From assembly GCF_000745005.1 (NCBI RefSeq), contig NZ_JQNB01000001.1, forward strand, positions 2,907,501 to 2,971,500: a DNA stretch of 64,000 nt, in the 5' to 3' direction. The notes beneath the pieces are model-generated. The model was not told the origin of the DNA. It was given only the letters and a program-made list of their open reading frames with translations, and did no database searches. The position numbers and the translations under genes are program-made. The number at the start of each line of letters is the position of its first letter. Position 1 is the stretch's first letter. The DNA is from Luteibacter sp. 9135 (GTDB taxonomy: Bacteria; Pseudomonadota; Gammaproteobacteria; Xanthomonadales; Rhodanobacteraceae). This document shows positions 8,566-16,974 of the stretch, in pieces.

Positions 8566-9039
8566 TTACCTTGGATAATCGTGGACCGGACAATCCAAGC
8601 CGTGCTTCAGAAGATTCGGTTTTTCCGTTGTCCGCAGCGTCGACCACGCATAGAAACTGCGTTTACCATCGGGGATCATTCCAGCGCGTTCCAGATGGCT
8701 ACGCAGCCTAGTGTTAAGCACGGACTCGTAGTAAGTGGCCTGCCATGGGTGAACGCGCTCGGCCAGGCGACGAAATGCGGTGAACCAACCGCGACCGCGT
8801 AATTTCTCCGGGATCGTGACGTTCGCGATATCGAGCATCATCACGTCTGCGCCATCGATAAGATGAGACGTGGCCCGAATGTAAAGGCGGAAGCCGCTAC
8901 GCTTGAGCGTGATACACCGACCCGTTTCTGCGCGCTCGATGGCATCGATCCAAGCGATGAGTTGGGTCTCAACGCTCGGCAAGCGTTGAATGGCCCTCTC
9001 GCTGTGCCAGTCGTAAGGCGGCAGGTGGTCCAGGCTCAT
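8566..9039 (-). CDS. possible GNAT-fold protein
   Basis: This 157-residue protein has VTIPEKLRGRGWFTAFRRLAE, which resembles the acetyl-CoA-binding motif A of GNAT acetyltransferases (RGRGW in place of the usual R/QxxGxG/A), followed by a helix and YESVLNTRLRSHLERAGM, like GNAT motif B. The N terminus lacks an obvious first GNAT strand set, so the fold is a suggestion only. It stands alone between the frameshifted gene and the IS3 element, on the minus strand. Confidence 0.5.
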   Translation of the reverse strand: MSLDHLPPYDWHSERAIQRLPSVETQLIAWIDAIERAETGRCITLKRSGFRLYIRATSHLIDGADVMMLDIANVTIPEKLRGRGWFTAFRRLAERVHPWQATYYESVLNTRLRSHLERAGMIPDGKRSFYAWSTLRTTEKPNLLKHGLDCPVHDYPR

Positions 9040-9217
9040 CGCGGTGTCCTTCGGTATGCAGTGTCCGATAATAGGGTAGCGCTCGCACGGCCCGCTATAG
9101 GCGTGCTATGAGCGGCAATCGCGTTTCACGGTTGAGCGGGTCGCTGTAAGCCACCTCACGCTCACCAAGCGGGCTTGGAGGGGTGCTGAGCTTGCCCCGG
9201 TTTAATGGACACTCAAG

Positions 9218-10036
9218 TTATGGGATAGCAGCTTCGGTCGCCGCAGGCGATCGATAGCCGTTGGTCGAGTGTAAGCGCTGCCGGTTATAAAACACTTCGA
9301 TGTATTCAAAAACCACGTGGCGTGCCTCCTCGATCGAGGCGTAGCGGCGTGGGGCTGCGATCTCGCACTTCAACGTACTGAAGAAGCTCTCAGCCACCGC
9401 GTTGTCCCAACACTCGCCGCGCCGGCTCATGCTTACCCGCATACCCAGTCGAGCGAGTTCGGCCTGATAGGCCGCGCTCGTGTACTGACTGCCCTGGTCG
9501 GAGTGATGGAGCACTCCCTGCGCCGAACCGCGCTGGCCTACGGCCATGCGCAAAGCCTGCAAGGGCAAGTCGGTATGCATAGTCGCAGCCGTTGCGTGGC
9601 CAATCACTCGCCGGGCGTACAGATCGATCACGACGGCCAGATACATTGGACCCTGTTGCGTGGCGAACTGTGTCATGTCCGTTACCCAGACCTGATCAGG
9701 CGCGGCCGTGGTGAAGCATCGATCAACATGGTTATCGGCCACCGCGGACACCGTGGCGGCCCGTCGTGATGCCTTGCTTGTACGCCAGCTGCGCCCGACG
9801 AGACCGCCCTGGCGCATCAAGCGGGCGGTCGCATGGCGCCCCAGGCTCAGCCCCTGCTCACGAGCCAGATGCCATAGCCGGGGACTGCCGTAAAGCCCTC
9901 GGCTGCGCTCATGCAACTGCTTCAGCTGCGCCAGGTGCTGGCGGTCACGAAGCACGCGGGGGCTCGGATGCTTTTGGCGATGCCGCCAGGCATAGAAGCT
10001 GTTGCGACCCACCTCGAGCAGCCGGCAGAGGACCAC
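9218..10036 (-). CDS. IS3-family transposase OrfB (DDE integrase domain)
   Basis: The 272-residue ORF carries the rve/DDE core: Asp in WVTDMT, Asp in HHSDQGSQYTS, and Glu in CWDNAVAESFFSTLK, with the usual spacing, plus the N-terminal HTH_21 region (HERSRGLYGSPR). Its annotated GTG start is probably not the main one: the frame is open upstream, and an OrfAB fusion made by -1 frameshifting at the A7G slippery run at the end of orfA would be the functional transposase. It ends just inside the left inverted repeat. Confidence 0.92.
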   Translation of the reverse strand: MVLCRLLEVGRNSFYAWRHRQKHPSPRVLRDRQHLAQLKQLHERSRGLYGSPRLWHLAREQGLSLGRHATARLMRQGGLVGRSWRTSKASRRAATVSAVADNHVDRCFTTAAPDQVWVTDMTQFATQQGPMYLAVVIDLYARRVIGHATAATMHTDLPLQALRMAVGQRGSAQGVLHHSDQGSQYTSAAYQAELARLGMRVSMSRRGECWDNAVAESFFSTLKCEIAAPRRYASIEEARHVVFEYIEVFYNRQRLHSTNGYRSPAATEAAIP

Positions 10037-10077
10037 GATGGAGTACGACGCGCTCTCCGCTTCGATAAACCGGCATC

Positions 10078-10383
10078 TCAGCTCGATTCCTTGGCGAAGA
10101 ACGCCGTCGCTTTTTTTAGGATGTCACGCTCCATCCGCAGGATCTCGTTCTCGCGTCGAAGCTGCTGTATCTCGGCCTGCTCGGCCGTCAGCGGAACGGC
10201 GGGGGGCGATCGCGAAGGCGCTCCAGAACCGGCTTGAACCTTCTCGATCCAGCGCCTGAAGACACTCTCGACCAGATCCAGGTCACGGCATACCCGAGAC
10301 ACCGGCTGACCTCGCTCAAGGACCAGGGCAACCGCGCCGGCCTTGAAATCAGGTGTGAACTGACGACGAATTCTTTTTGACAT
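10078..10383 (-). CDS. IS3-family transposase OrfA
   Basis: The 101-residue protein has an N-terminal helix-turn-helix (FTPDFKAGAVALVLERG, SRVCRDLDLVESVFRRW) and a C-terminal leucine-zipper-like coiled coil (LRRENEILRMERDILKKATAFFA), the standard OrfA layout. Near its end the coding strand has AAAAAAAG, a classic -1 slippery site that would fuse it to OrfB. The start is ATG 10383, close to the right inverted repeat. Confidence 0.92.
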   Translation of the reverse strand: MSKRIRRQFTPDFKAGAVALVLERGQPVSRVCRDLDLVESVFRRWIEKVQAGSGAPSRSPPAVPLTAEQAEIQQLRRENEILRMERDILKKATAFFAKESS

Positions 10384-10445
10384 GGGACACCTCTGAACGA
10401 ACCTTACGGCTCACGATGGGTGTCCATCAAATCCGGGCAAGCTCA

Positions 10446-10942
10446 TGCGGACACCGCGAAGCCTGGACGCTTCCCATCTTCGTCCGCCGTTTCTTCCGAA
10501 GGTGTCCATCCAGACAAGGACTGCTGTCCACCTAACGGTGCCCAATACAAGGTGTTTATTCTCCTCAAAATGGACGGGCGTTCTCAATCAACGCGGACAG
10601 TCTCATGTAAGTGATTGATTGGACGTCGAACACGATGCAACTCGCGGTGTCACGAGGCTACCTATAATGATGTTGATTCCCTAGTGACTCGGACAAGAAC
10701 GCTCACCGAACGCGGACAAGGAACGCATCCCAAGCCTTCAAATCAGGGGCCGAGCGGTTCGGTGCGTGCGACCCTGGGCCCGCTGGGGTCTGTCCACCTT
10801 GAGTAGAAAAGCACCCCGTCCTCTTGGGCGCTGGCGATCCTCGCTTGAGTCGTCGCTGCTGTTCCTTCTACATTGCCCTAGCCTCCCGTCTGCTGGGAGC
10901 CGGTCAACATTTACCTATCAGGGAATAGCCATCTTGGATGCC
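10446..10942. other. gene-poor stretch with short GGACA-type repeats
   Basis: About 500 bp lie between the IS3 end and the next believable start. Short related words recur: GCGGACA near 10447, 10585 and 10714, CGGACAAG(G)AACGC twice near 10690-10730 about 24 bp apart, and TGTCCA/TGTCCAC near 10502-10530. This could be remnant transposon-end repeats or chance. ORFs here have no plausible ribosome-binding site or protein character. Confidence 0.35.
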
Positions 10943-11728
10943 ATGGAACGCAGGGATCAGCGCCGAGTGCGTCGGAAGCGATGGCGGGCTTGGACATCTG
11001 TTGTGCCCGCGTCAGCCGTATGGCCCATCGCGGCGGCCTTCCTCGCCAGCGTCTTCTTTCTAACGGGGCGTATTTACCGGCTGAGTTATCTTGGTCATTT
11101 CCACCTGGAGCCGTCGCTCTTTCCCGACGACCTCTCAGCTCGGGCGATTTACGCGGTGGCCGCGTGGTCGAACGTCTTCGCGTTGTTGACTGAAGCGACG
11201 TCTGGCTATTGGAAGGGGCATATGCTGCTGAGCATCCTCGGGCCAACCTTGGCATGGTTGGCCTTTGCGCTCGTCCTGGCGCTAGGGCGCACGGCACTCG
11301 GTTTCATACGGGCGCGTGCCTCTCGCGACCAACCACCCTCCCGGTTACGCCGCTATCTCGGAACCGTGGGACGATGGCTCGTGGTTGCACTTCGTTGGCT
11401 CCTTCCCAACGAGGCGGTCATGCAAACGGTGGACCGTGCCCGGCGCATCATTGCGGGCGCCTTGGCGGCCTACGTGGTCATTATGGTCTTGGGACTGCTG
11501 CTGGTGCTTTCAGTCTGGCCATTTCAATTGGCCGGGGAGCGCGTGGCTGCCAAAGCCGCTGCCTCAAAGTTCACCGATCGTGCGGTCGTGAGCCTCCAGG
11601 AGGGTGGAGAAGAACGCAGTTACCGGTTGATGGAATGCGGTCCTACCTATTGCGCGCTGTTCGCAGACGGTCATGCGGTAATGGTCCCCATGAGCGAAGT
11701 GAAGCGGGGGGAGAGTCCAGCTCCCTAG
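10943..11728 (+). CDS. integral membrane protein with C-terminal soluble domain, unknown
   Basis: ATG 10943 (MERRDQRRVRRKRW) is the best start because it opens with the basic segment expected before a first membrane helix; the longer upstream ORF has no protein character. The 261-residue product has about three or four helices (SAVWPIAAAFLASVFFLTG, LLSILGPTLAWLAFALVLAL, ALAAYVVIMVLGLLLVLSVW) and then about 60 residues with two Cys (MECGPTYCALFADG) that may be periplasmic. No family is recognised. Confidence 0.6.
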   Translation: MERRDQRRVRRKRWRAWTSVVPASAVWPIAAAFLASVFFLTGRIYRLSYLGHFHLEPSLFPDDLSARAIYAVAAWSNVFALLTEATSGYWKGHMLLSILGPTLAWLAFALVLALGRTALGFIRARASRDQPPSRLRRYLGTVGRWLVVALRWLLPNEAVMQTVDRARRIIAGALAAYVVIMVLGLLLVLSVWPFQLAGERVAAKAAASKFTDRAVVSLQEGGEERSYRLMECGPTYCALFADGHAVMVPMSEVKRGESPAP

Positions 11729-12027
11729 GCCCTTGGCAGCGGCGACCAGCGCTCGGCCGCGATTGGGCATGGAGAGATGCGGGCCGCGCTAGGTCGCGGC
11801 CGCGCTCGCCCCCGTCCTGGCACCACGCGTGCCATGTGTTTGTGATCGACGCCGGGCCGCACGAGCGGGCTTCGTAGGCGAACGGAGCTGCACGTTGCGC
11901 CGCTCTGGTTACGTGCCTTTTGCATAGTTCTTCTGAGGCGCTTCGTAAATTTGACAAGGCGGTGCGATTTGAGAGAGTAGGAGGCAACCCGCTTGGTGAA
12001 ATCACCAACCGCCGCCCGGAGACTCCG
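11729..12027. other. intergenic, no gene seen
   Basis: This 299-bp stretch follows the membrane gene. It holds no believable ORF, and no clear terminator was recognised. A purine-rich site GGAG at 12018-12021 belongs to the small ORF that follows. Confidence 0.4.
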
Positions 12028-12165
12028 ATGCGCACACCTCATCCGCCCATGAATGACAGCACGAACACGCCGATCGAACTATCGGTTCCCGTTGCGCTGA
12101 CTGTGCTCAGCGTTATTGGATATGGCATGCTGGCACTTGCAATCGTTCGATCGTTCTTTTGGTAG
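12028..12165 (+). CDS. small single-span membrane protein (45 aa), putative
   Basis: ATG 12028 has GGAG 6 nt upstream. The peptide is a short polar head (MNDSTNTPIEL) followed by one membrane helix (VPVALTVLSVIGYGMLALAIV) and a short basic/aromatic tail RSFFW. It overlaps the 3' end of the convergent membrane gene by 87 bp, which weakens the call. It may be real, given its good site and clean transmembrane pattern, but its function is unknown. Confidence 0.3.
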   Translation: MRTPHPPMNDSTNTPIELSVPVALTVLSVIGYGMLALAIVRSFFW

Positions 12166-12780
12166 CAATCCGTAAACTTCGGCCATCCAATCATTTGACC
12201 TAGGCAGCACCAACACTGCCCATAGCCCGAAGAGGGTTACGTGCAGTGTGAAGAGAACGCCGTAAAATACGGTCAGTCCTTCCGATCGTGGAGGGCTCCC
12301 GGAGCTTCGGGGGACGAACAGCAGCAGGGACGCGATGATGATGCCAGAGAAGCCAATTATCGACGCGATAAAAGGCGGCAGGAGCTCGTGAGCGGAAAAA
12401 TAGCTAACCAACCCTGCGAGTAAAAATCCAACACTTGCTTTAAACGCTGGAAAAACCCATTTCCGGACATATAAGCCCAGGCCAACGGCCCAGGCGGCCC
12501 ATATCGGGAATACGTAAGCCAAGTAATCGTAGATACGGAGTGGGTCGCCATCTTTGGCACAGACAATGACACCCGCAACGGTCCCTAAAAGGAACAGTGT
12601 GGTGACGGTCGTAGCAAGCGATAAGTCGAAACGTATGGTGGTCTGAACCTCCCGGCGAATAGCTCGAAGTTCGAGTCTGAGTGTAGCTATAGCTTCTCTC
12701 TGCGATCGGATCTCCTGGCGAAGCCTGACCCCGCGACGTAGTTCACGCCACCTTCTGCACCCCCTGATTAATTTACTCAA
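12079..12780 (-). CDS. coiled-coil plus five-span membrane protein, unknown
   Basis: The 233-residue product opens with about 45 residues of basic coiled coil (LRQEIRSQREAIATLRLELRAIRREVQ), then about five membrane segments. The segments FPIWAAWAVGLGLYVRK and TVFYGVLFTLHV resemble patches in the membrane protein at 1527-2078, including order and spacing within the chain, suggesting distant paralogy. The C-terminal 30 residues are polar. Function is unknown. Confidence 0.55.
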   Translation of the reverse strand: MSKLIRGCRRWRELRRGVRLRQEIRSQREAIATLRLELRAIRREVQTTIRFDLSLATTVTTLFLLGTVAGVIVCAKDGDPLRIYDYLAYVFPIWAAWAVGLGLYVRKWVFPAFKASVGFLLAGLVSYFSAHELLPPFIASIIGFSGIIIASLLLFVPRSSGSPPRSEGLTVFYGVLFTLHVTLFGLWAVLVLPRSNDWMAEVYGLLPKERSNDCKCQHAISNNAEHSQRNGNR

Positions 12781-12840
12781 CGATGCCTCCGCGTGCGCAG
12801 TCGACCACGGGACCCAATCGATACCGTGGCCAACTAATGT

Positions 12841-13017
12841 TCACTTGCCCAAGTGGCGACGCACCGCTGCGGCAGAATGGCCTACGGCCTTTACTGCTGC
12901 TCGCAGCTCGGTTTCTGTGCATTTCAAGGCATCGCACCAATCGCGAACCTCGTAAGGCTCTTTAAGGCTGATCTCGGCAGCGTCCCTCGGACGGCGCTTG
13001 TTCAGATCGTCAGACAT
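12841..13017 (-). CDS. DUF3606 domain protein
   Basis: The 58-residue protein (start ATG 13017, GGGAG upstream) has the DUF3606 layout: an N-terminal MSDDLNKRRPRDAAEIS, then EPYEVRDWCDALKCTETEL and RAAVKAVGHSAAAVRRHL. The family is common in proteobacterial genomes and plasmids; its function is unknown. It stands alone upstream of the IS21 remnant. Confidence 0.85.
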   Translation of the reverse strand: MSDDLNKRRPRDAAEISLKEPYEVRDWCDALKCTETELRAAVKAVGHSAAAVRRHLGK

Positions 13018-13298
13018 GTTGTGTTCTCCCTTCCGGAATCCGCCGGCAACGTGGACCGGGATCGGCCCGCGCAACATCGTGCGCTTGTCTTACCTAAGCG
13101 GTTAAAATTCTTTCACGCAGAAACGGCAACCTTCTAGCTAGTTTGTCGTTCCTATCAGGCTGGGACCGACGTTTAGATGAAGCTAAGCTCATCGAAGTGC
13201 CAATCTCAGAACAGCCTGGCCGCCATTGTCTATAACCATTGAGCCCACGTTCCAAGCGAGCTTTCTTTCACGTTCGGCCGGGTATGACAGTCAGGTTC

Positions 13299-14090
13299 CT
13301 ACGGCAATGCCATCGTCCGAGGGAACACGCGTGGCACGGTTTCGCATTTTTTTCGACGATCACGTGCCGACTTAGGCGGCGTGCTGCGCTTCAGTTCCAC
13401 CCGATGACAGCCGACATCGACAAGCCGGGAGTAGATACCCTCCCGGGCCGCTTCGTCTTCGAAGTAGCCGTCCCATTCGGCGATGGGGTTGATCGAAGCG
13501 ACCACTACCGGCAGCCCCCGGCGGGCGCGGTCATCCAGCAGACGACGCAGCAGATACGTCTTCTCGGTGGTGGCATATTCCGTGGCGAAGTCATCCATGA
13601 TCAGTAAGGGGGCACACGCCAACTGCTTCTGGTAGCGGCGGCGCGCCGCCATCGGCACATCGGGGTCCAAACAGCGCTCCAACATCGCGGGGGTGCGCAC
13701 GAACATGGTGCGGATACCGTTGACCGTGGCTTCGTGGCCCAGCCCGGCAGCCAAGTGGGTTTTGCCAGCATTGGTCGGCCCGGTGATGACCACCGACTGC
13801 CCATGCTTGATCCAGGTAAGCCCACGCAGGTGGTCCATCCGTTGAGGGCTCAACCCGGTGGCCAGATTGGCGCGGAAGGTGTGCGCGCTGTAATGCGTGG
13901 CCAACCCCGCCTGGCGGAAGAACGTGTCCGCCCGGGTCTGGCATCGGTTCTGGCTCTGCCCATCGATCAAGTAGGCCAGGGCCTCCGACAGCGGACGGTC
14001 CGCGCTATCGGGATCGGCTTGCCACACCTCCAGGGCGCCAGCCATCCCCGGGAGGTTGAGGGAACGTAGGTCATGACACAGGTCGCGCAT
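13299..14090 (-). CDS. istB: IS21-family ATP-binding helper IstB
   Basis: Start ATG 14090 gives 263 residues. The AAA+ domain has Walker A GPTNAGKTHLA and Walker B LLIMDDFA, followed by the sensor region VVVASINPI. IstB is the DnaC-like ATPase that directs the IstA transposase to target DNA. The start overlaps the end of istA by 20 nt. The tail after VELKR is basic and unusual for IstB. Confidence 0.93.
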   Translation of the reverse strand: MRDLCHDLRSLNLPGMAGALEVWQADPDSADRPLSEALAYLIDGQSQNRCQTRADTFFRQAGLATHYSAHTFRANLATGLSPQRMDHLRGLTWIKHGQSVVITGPTNAGKTHLAAGLGHEATVNGIRTMFVRTPAMLERCLDPDVPMAARRRYQKQLACAPLLIMDDFATEYATTEKTYLLRRLLDDRARRGLPVVVASINPIAEWDGYFEDEAAREGIYSRLVDVGCHRVELKRSTPPKSARDRRKKCETVPRVFPRTMALP

Positions 14091-15612
14091 GGGGAAACTC
14101 CGGGCTCTTGAAGGTGCGGGACCCGCGCGCGTTGCTAGAACGGCGTGCAGGCGTCGTGGCACCTTCCTTGGCCATGACAGAGAGTTTCCTTTGGAGATCG
14201 GTGACGTTAGCGGTCTTCAGATCGGGGCAGTCGGACAGCGCCCGGTCCACGAGAGCCGCACCGTATTTGCCCACCAGCGTCTTGACCCGGTCCGCCGGAC
14301 GCAAGCCCAGGAACGACCGTTCCTGATCGAACTGAGCCTGGACGAAGCGTGCAATGTGTGGGCCTGCGGTCTTGGCCCAGGCCTTAAGGCTTTCCGGGTT
14401 GCGATCGGCTTGAGCGCGGTGGGCGTCCGGCATGTGAGTCGGATCGGTGGTCAGTCCGCCCATGGCGTTGCTGCGTGCGTGGTGGGCCACTTTCTTGCCG
14501 TCGTGAAAGAGTTCGACCACCTCGTGGGTGAGGCGGGCGGACACATGTTGACCGGTCAAGCGATGGGGCACGGAATACCGGTGCTTCCTCACCAGGACGT
14601 GGTAGCCGCCGTCCACCCGGATTTTCGGGACGATGTCCGCATGGACATAGCGATCAGGCGGTAGGGGCCGGAGTGCGGGTTGATCGATCGCTTCGAAACG
14701 CTGCCGGCGGGACGGCATGCCGTTGGACATTGGCTGGTTGTTCGCGTCCTCCAACAGCACCGCGATCCGCTCGTTGATTTCGTCGATGGAGTAGAAGGTG
14801 AAACTCCGCAGCCGGGTCAGCATTTGATTCTTGAAAATCTTGACGCTCGCTTCGACCACGGCCTTGTCCTTGGGGTGGTGCGGCCGTGCCGGCAGGATCG
14901 TCACGCCATAGTGCTTGGCCAGATCCTCGTAGCAACGTTGAAGTTCGAGGTCGGTCCCGGTTCGCACGACGGCGCACTTGGCGTTGTCGGGGACAAATAC
15001 TGCAGGCGCGCCGCCGAAGAACGCCAGCATGTCGGCATGGGCGCGCAGGAACTCTGGAATCGACTGCGCGTGGATGGCCTTGACGAAGAAATAGGAACTG
15101 GCATCGCAGCTGCCGACGAAGATCACCACCTTCACCTTCTTCCCGGTCTTCGGATCCAGGTAGTGCGGAACATGGCCCGAGAAGTCGACGGACATCCGTT
15201 CGCCGGGGTTATGCTGCATGTGCATGAACGTCGGCATCGTCTTCCGAAAGGCGCGGAGCCCTTTGGCGATGCTCGAATACGATCGGTGGTGGGGATACGC
15301 CTGTCGTTGGTAGTCCACATACCAGACCATCAACGGCATCCGTTTGGCTGTCAGCTCATCACACAGCTTGGCGTAGTCGAACGGGGGCAGCACCTTGCCG
15401 CCGCCCGGCCGCTTGTTGAGAACGGCATCAATGCGATCCGCGGGCCAATGTTCAACGGTTGACCAAGTCAGCTGCTTGAACTGCGCAGCGCGCCGGTAGC
15501 GACAGACCGCACTCTTGGACAAGCCGGTCGCGGCCTGAATCTCTCGGCTGGTCAGGTAGGTGGTGAGCATGAGTTTCAACGCTTCGCGCTGTTTGGTCAT
15601 GGAGCGGGCCAT
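14071..15612 (-). CDS. istA: IS21-family transposase IstA
   Basis: Start ATG 15612 (MARSMTKQREALKLML) gives 513 residues. An N-terminal HTH (TYLTSREIQAATGLSKSAVCRYRR) is followed by an rve/DDE core with Asp in MSVDFSG, Asp in VFVPDNAKCAV and Glu in KDKAVVEASVKIF, then a beta-barrel-like region (HRYSVPHRLTGQHVSAR). It appears intact. Confidence 0.94.
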   Translation of the reverse strand: MARSMTKQREALKLMLTTYLTSREIQAATGLSKSAVCRYRRAAQFKQLTWSTVEHWPADRIDAVLNKRPGGGKVLPPFDYAKLCDELTAKRMPLMVWYVDYQRQAYPHHRSYSSIAKGLRAFRKTMPTFMHMQHNPGERMSVDFSGHVPHYLDPKTGKKVKVVIFVGSCDASSYFFVKAIHAQSIPEFLRAHADMLAFFGGAPAVFVPDNAKCAVVRTGTDLELQRCYEDLAKHYGVTILPARPHHPKDKAVVEASVKIFKNQMLTRLRSFTFYSIDEINERIAVLLEDANNQPMSNGMPSRRQRFEAIDQPALRPLPPDRYVHADIVPKIRVDGGYHVLVRKHRYSVPHRLTGQHVSARLTHEVVELFHDGKKVAHHARSNAMGGLTTDPTHMPDAHRAQADRNPESLKAWAKTAGPHIARFVQAQFDQERSFLGLRPADRVKTLVGKYGAALVDRALSDCPDLKTANVTDLQRKLSVMAKEGATTPARRSSNARGSRTFKSPEFPHARPVS

Positions 15613-15762
15613 GGGCAATCCTGTGCGGGGGCGTCGCAGTCCGTGCGACGCAGTCAAAAGGTTGGGCAATAGATGCCCGTGCCCCCGGGTCGGGGGCTCT
15701 TGACAGGGTGGGGTGGCGGCCCTAGGTTGTTCTCGCAGCGGGTTGTCAAATCTCTGCGATCA

Positions 15763-15800
15763 ACGGGTCAGGCGTGAGCGCGCCTGGCCCGTTTCTTTTT
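15763..15800 (+). terminator. rho-independent terminator (plus strand)
   Basis: A 12-bp stem (ACGGGTCAGGCG with CGCCTGGCCCGT, one G-U pair) with a 6-nt loop is followed by TTTCTTTTT. No plus-strand gene lies just upstream because the IS21 element occupies that place, so this may be the surviving end of a gene split by the insertion. Confidence 0.7.
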
Positions 15801-16180
15801 GTCCGCCGGGTGGAATCGGCTACATGGGGATGCTCCAAGGGGACGCCGCGGGGCGGCAGGGAGCATCACAGATAGCGGAAAGCATCGACTCGTCAACCTC
15901 ATGCGCGAAACCCGAGCGCGGAGCGCGGTCGTCGACGGCCTCGCCGATAAGTGTCCGATCAGACTCTCTTTTCCGGGGACCGGAATTATTCGGAATTGCC
16001 GAATAGCGTGGGACGGCGCAGCGAAAGGTGTGCTTTGCCGAAAAGGCGTAGTGATCGGTCGTGGGAGAACACGGCACGAGGCGCCAGCGCGAGTCCGCAC
16101 GAAATGGGCGGCGCTGGGCGGCGTTTGCGGTCCCCCCCAGCGCCGCTTAGGCTAGTGCATCGCACACCCATTGGACTTGC
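15801..16180. other. intergenic region with an operator-like palindrome
   Basis: No convincing gene is seen in this 380-bp stretch. At 15988-16004 there is a perfect inverted repeat, ATTCGG AATTG CCGAAT, about 180 bp ahead of the next gene, which could bind a regulator. ORFs crossing the region lack start signals. Confidence 0.4.
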
Positions 16181-16936
16181 ATGCCCAAGCACATCAACAG
16201 CGCATCGCGGCTTTTCACGATCAGCGAGAAAATTGCCGCATCCAGAGATGAGGCTCCAGCCCTCGAAGTCTGGGCAGGTATCTTCGGTCTTCCAGTTGGT
16301 CCTGTTTCGCCGGTAGACGTGTGCCGTCGTCTCATCTGGATCAACGAAGAAATCGATGAAATGGTCGCGCAGATGAGCGCAACCGATTTTTCGGAACATC
16401 TCTATCTGAAACCTGCGGAACGCATGCGCAATGCCTCCTCACCAACGGCCATGAATGGACGGGCACAGGGGATTAAGGCTCATTGTTCGGAATCCGTCCG
16501 AAGCGGACTTGAATACTGCGCAGAGATGCTGCCGGACGAAGAAGATCGTGTCAGTCCCGAAGACATAATGGCGTTAGAGAACCTGGTCGCAGAACTCAAG
16601 GCCATGGTTGCGGAAGCCGATCTGCCGGAGCACTTGCGGCATCTGGTCCAGCGGCACATTGATCTTCTACAAGGTGCGCTTGATGCGCTCCCGATCAAAG
16701 GCGTCAAAGTGCTCATCGAAGCAGCACTGGCGGCGTCCGGACAACTGGGGTATCTCGCCGACGACACGAATCCCGAGCCGTCTAACGTCGATACAGATCA
16801 GCGTCAGAAGGTGCTCGCGATTCTCAAACGCACGTGGACGACCGTAGCAAAAACGATCGATGTCGCAGCCAAAGCGCAAAAAGCGTATGCGCTGTGCTAC
16901 GCGGCCTACAAGGCCATCGAGCACATCTTTCCGTAA
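16181..16936 (+). CDS. hypothetical helical protein, first gene of an Abi-like pair
   Basis: The 251-residue product is soluble and mostly helical, with an acidic middle (DEEDRVSPEDIMALENLVAE) and a C-terminal stretch rich in Ala and hydrophobic residues (IDVAAKAQKAYALCYAAYKA). No family is recognised. A gene for an Abi_C-like protein follows 38 bp downstream behind a perfect AGGAGG, so the two probably act together. The location among other defence genes suggests an anti-phage role, which is inference. Confidence 0.55.
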   Translation: MPKHINSASRLFTISEKIAASRDEAPALEVWAGIFGLPVGPVSPVDVCRRLIWINEEIDEMVAQMSATDFSEHLYLKPAERMRNASSPTAMNGRAQGIKAHCSESVRSGLEYCAEMLPDEEDRVSPEDIMALENLVAELKAMVAEADLPEHLRHLVQRHIDLLQGALDALPIKGVKVLIEAALAASGQLGYLADDTNPEPSNVDTDQRQKVLAILKRTWTTVAKTIDVAAKAQKAYALCYAAYKAIEHIFP

Positions 16937-16974
16937 GTAAGTCAGCCGGCATTTTGCCCGAAGGAGGTTTGAGC

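Larger units (their letters stand above)
9187..10445 (-). mobile_element. IS3-family insertion sequence, complete, with 3-bp target duplication
   Basis: Two overlapping-frame transposase genes (orfA, orfB) lie between 28-bp terminal inverted repeats at 9187-9214 and 10418-10445. The repeats start TGAGCTTGCCC and share 24 of 28 positions. The element is 1259 bp, a normal IS3 length. The bases just outside are TGC on both sides (9184-9186 and 10446-10448), a 3-bp direct duplication as expected for this family. Both genes look intact, so the element may be active or recently inserted. Confidence 0.93.
13299..15750 (-). mobile_element. IS21-family insertion sequence (istA-istB), ends not fully resolved
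   Basis: An istA-istB pair with the usual short overlap defines the element. On the right, repeats with TTGACAGGG and TTGTCAAATC lie at about 15700-15752, in the position of IS21 multiple end repeats. No matching repeat could be found on the left around 13140-13300, so the left end may be truncated or simply too diverged to see. The long C-terminal tail of IstB (about 20 residues past the usual end) also hints at read-through into flanking DNA. Confidence 0.7.

Noticed and set aside
13140..13298. Left end of IS21
   Set aside because: Only a short TGACAG shared word was found; it is not long enough to place an inverted repeat, so the end is left open.
15799..16155. 118-codon ORF between IS21 and the Abi-like unit
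   Set aside because: Arg/Gly/Ala-rich with no start signals; it starts within the hairpin region and does not resemble a protein.
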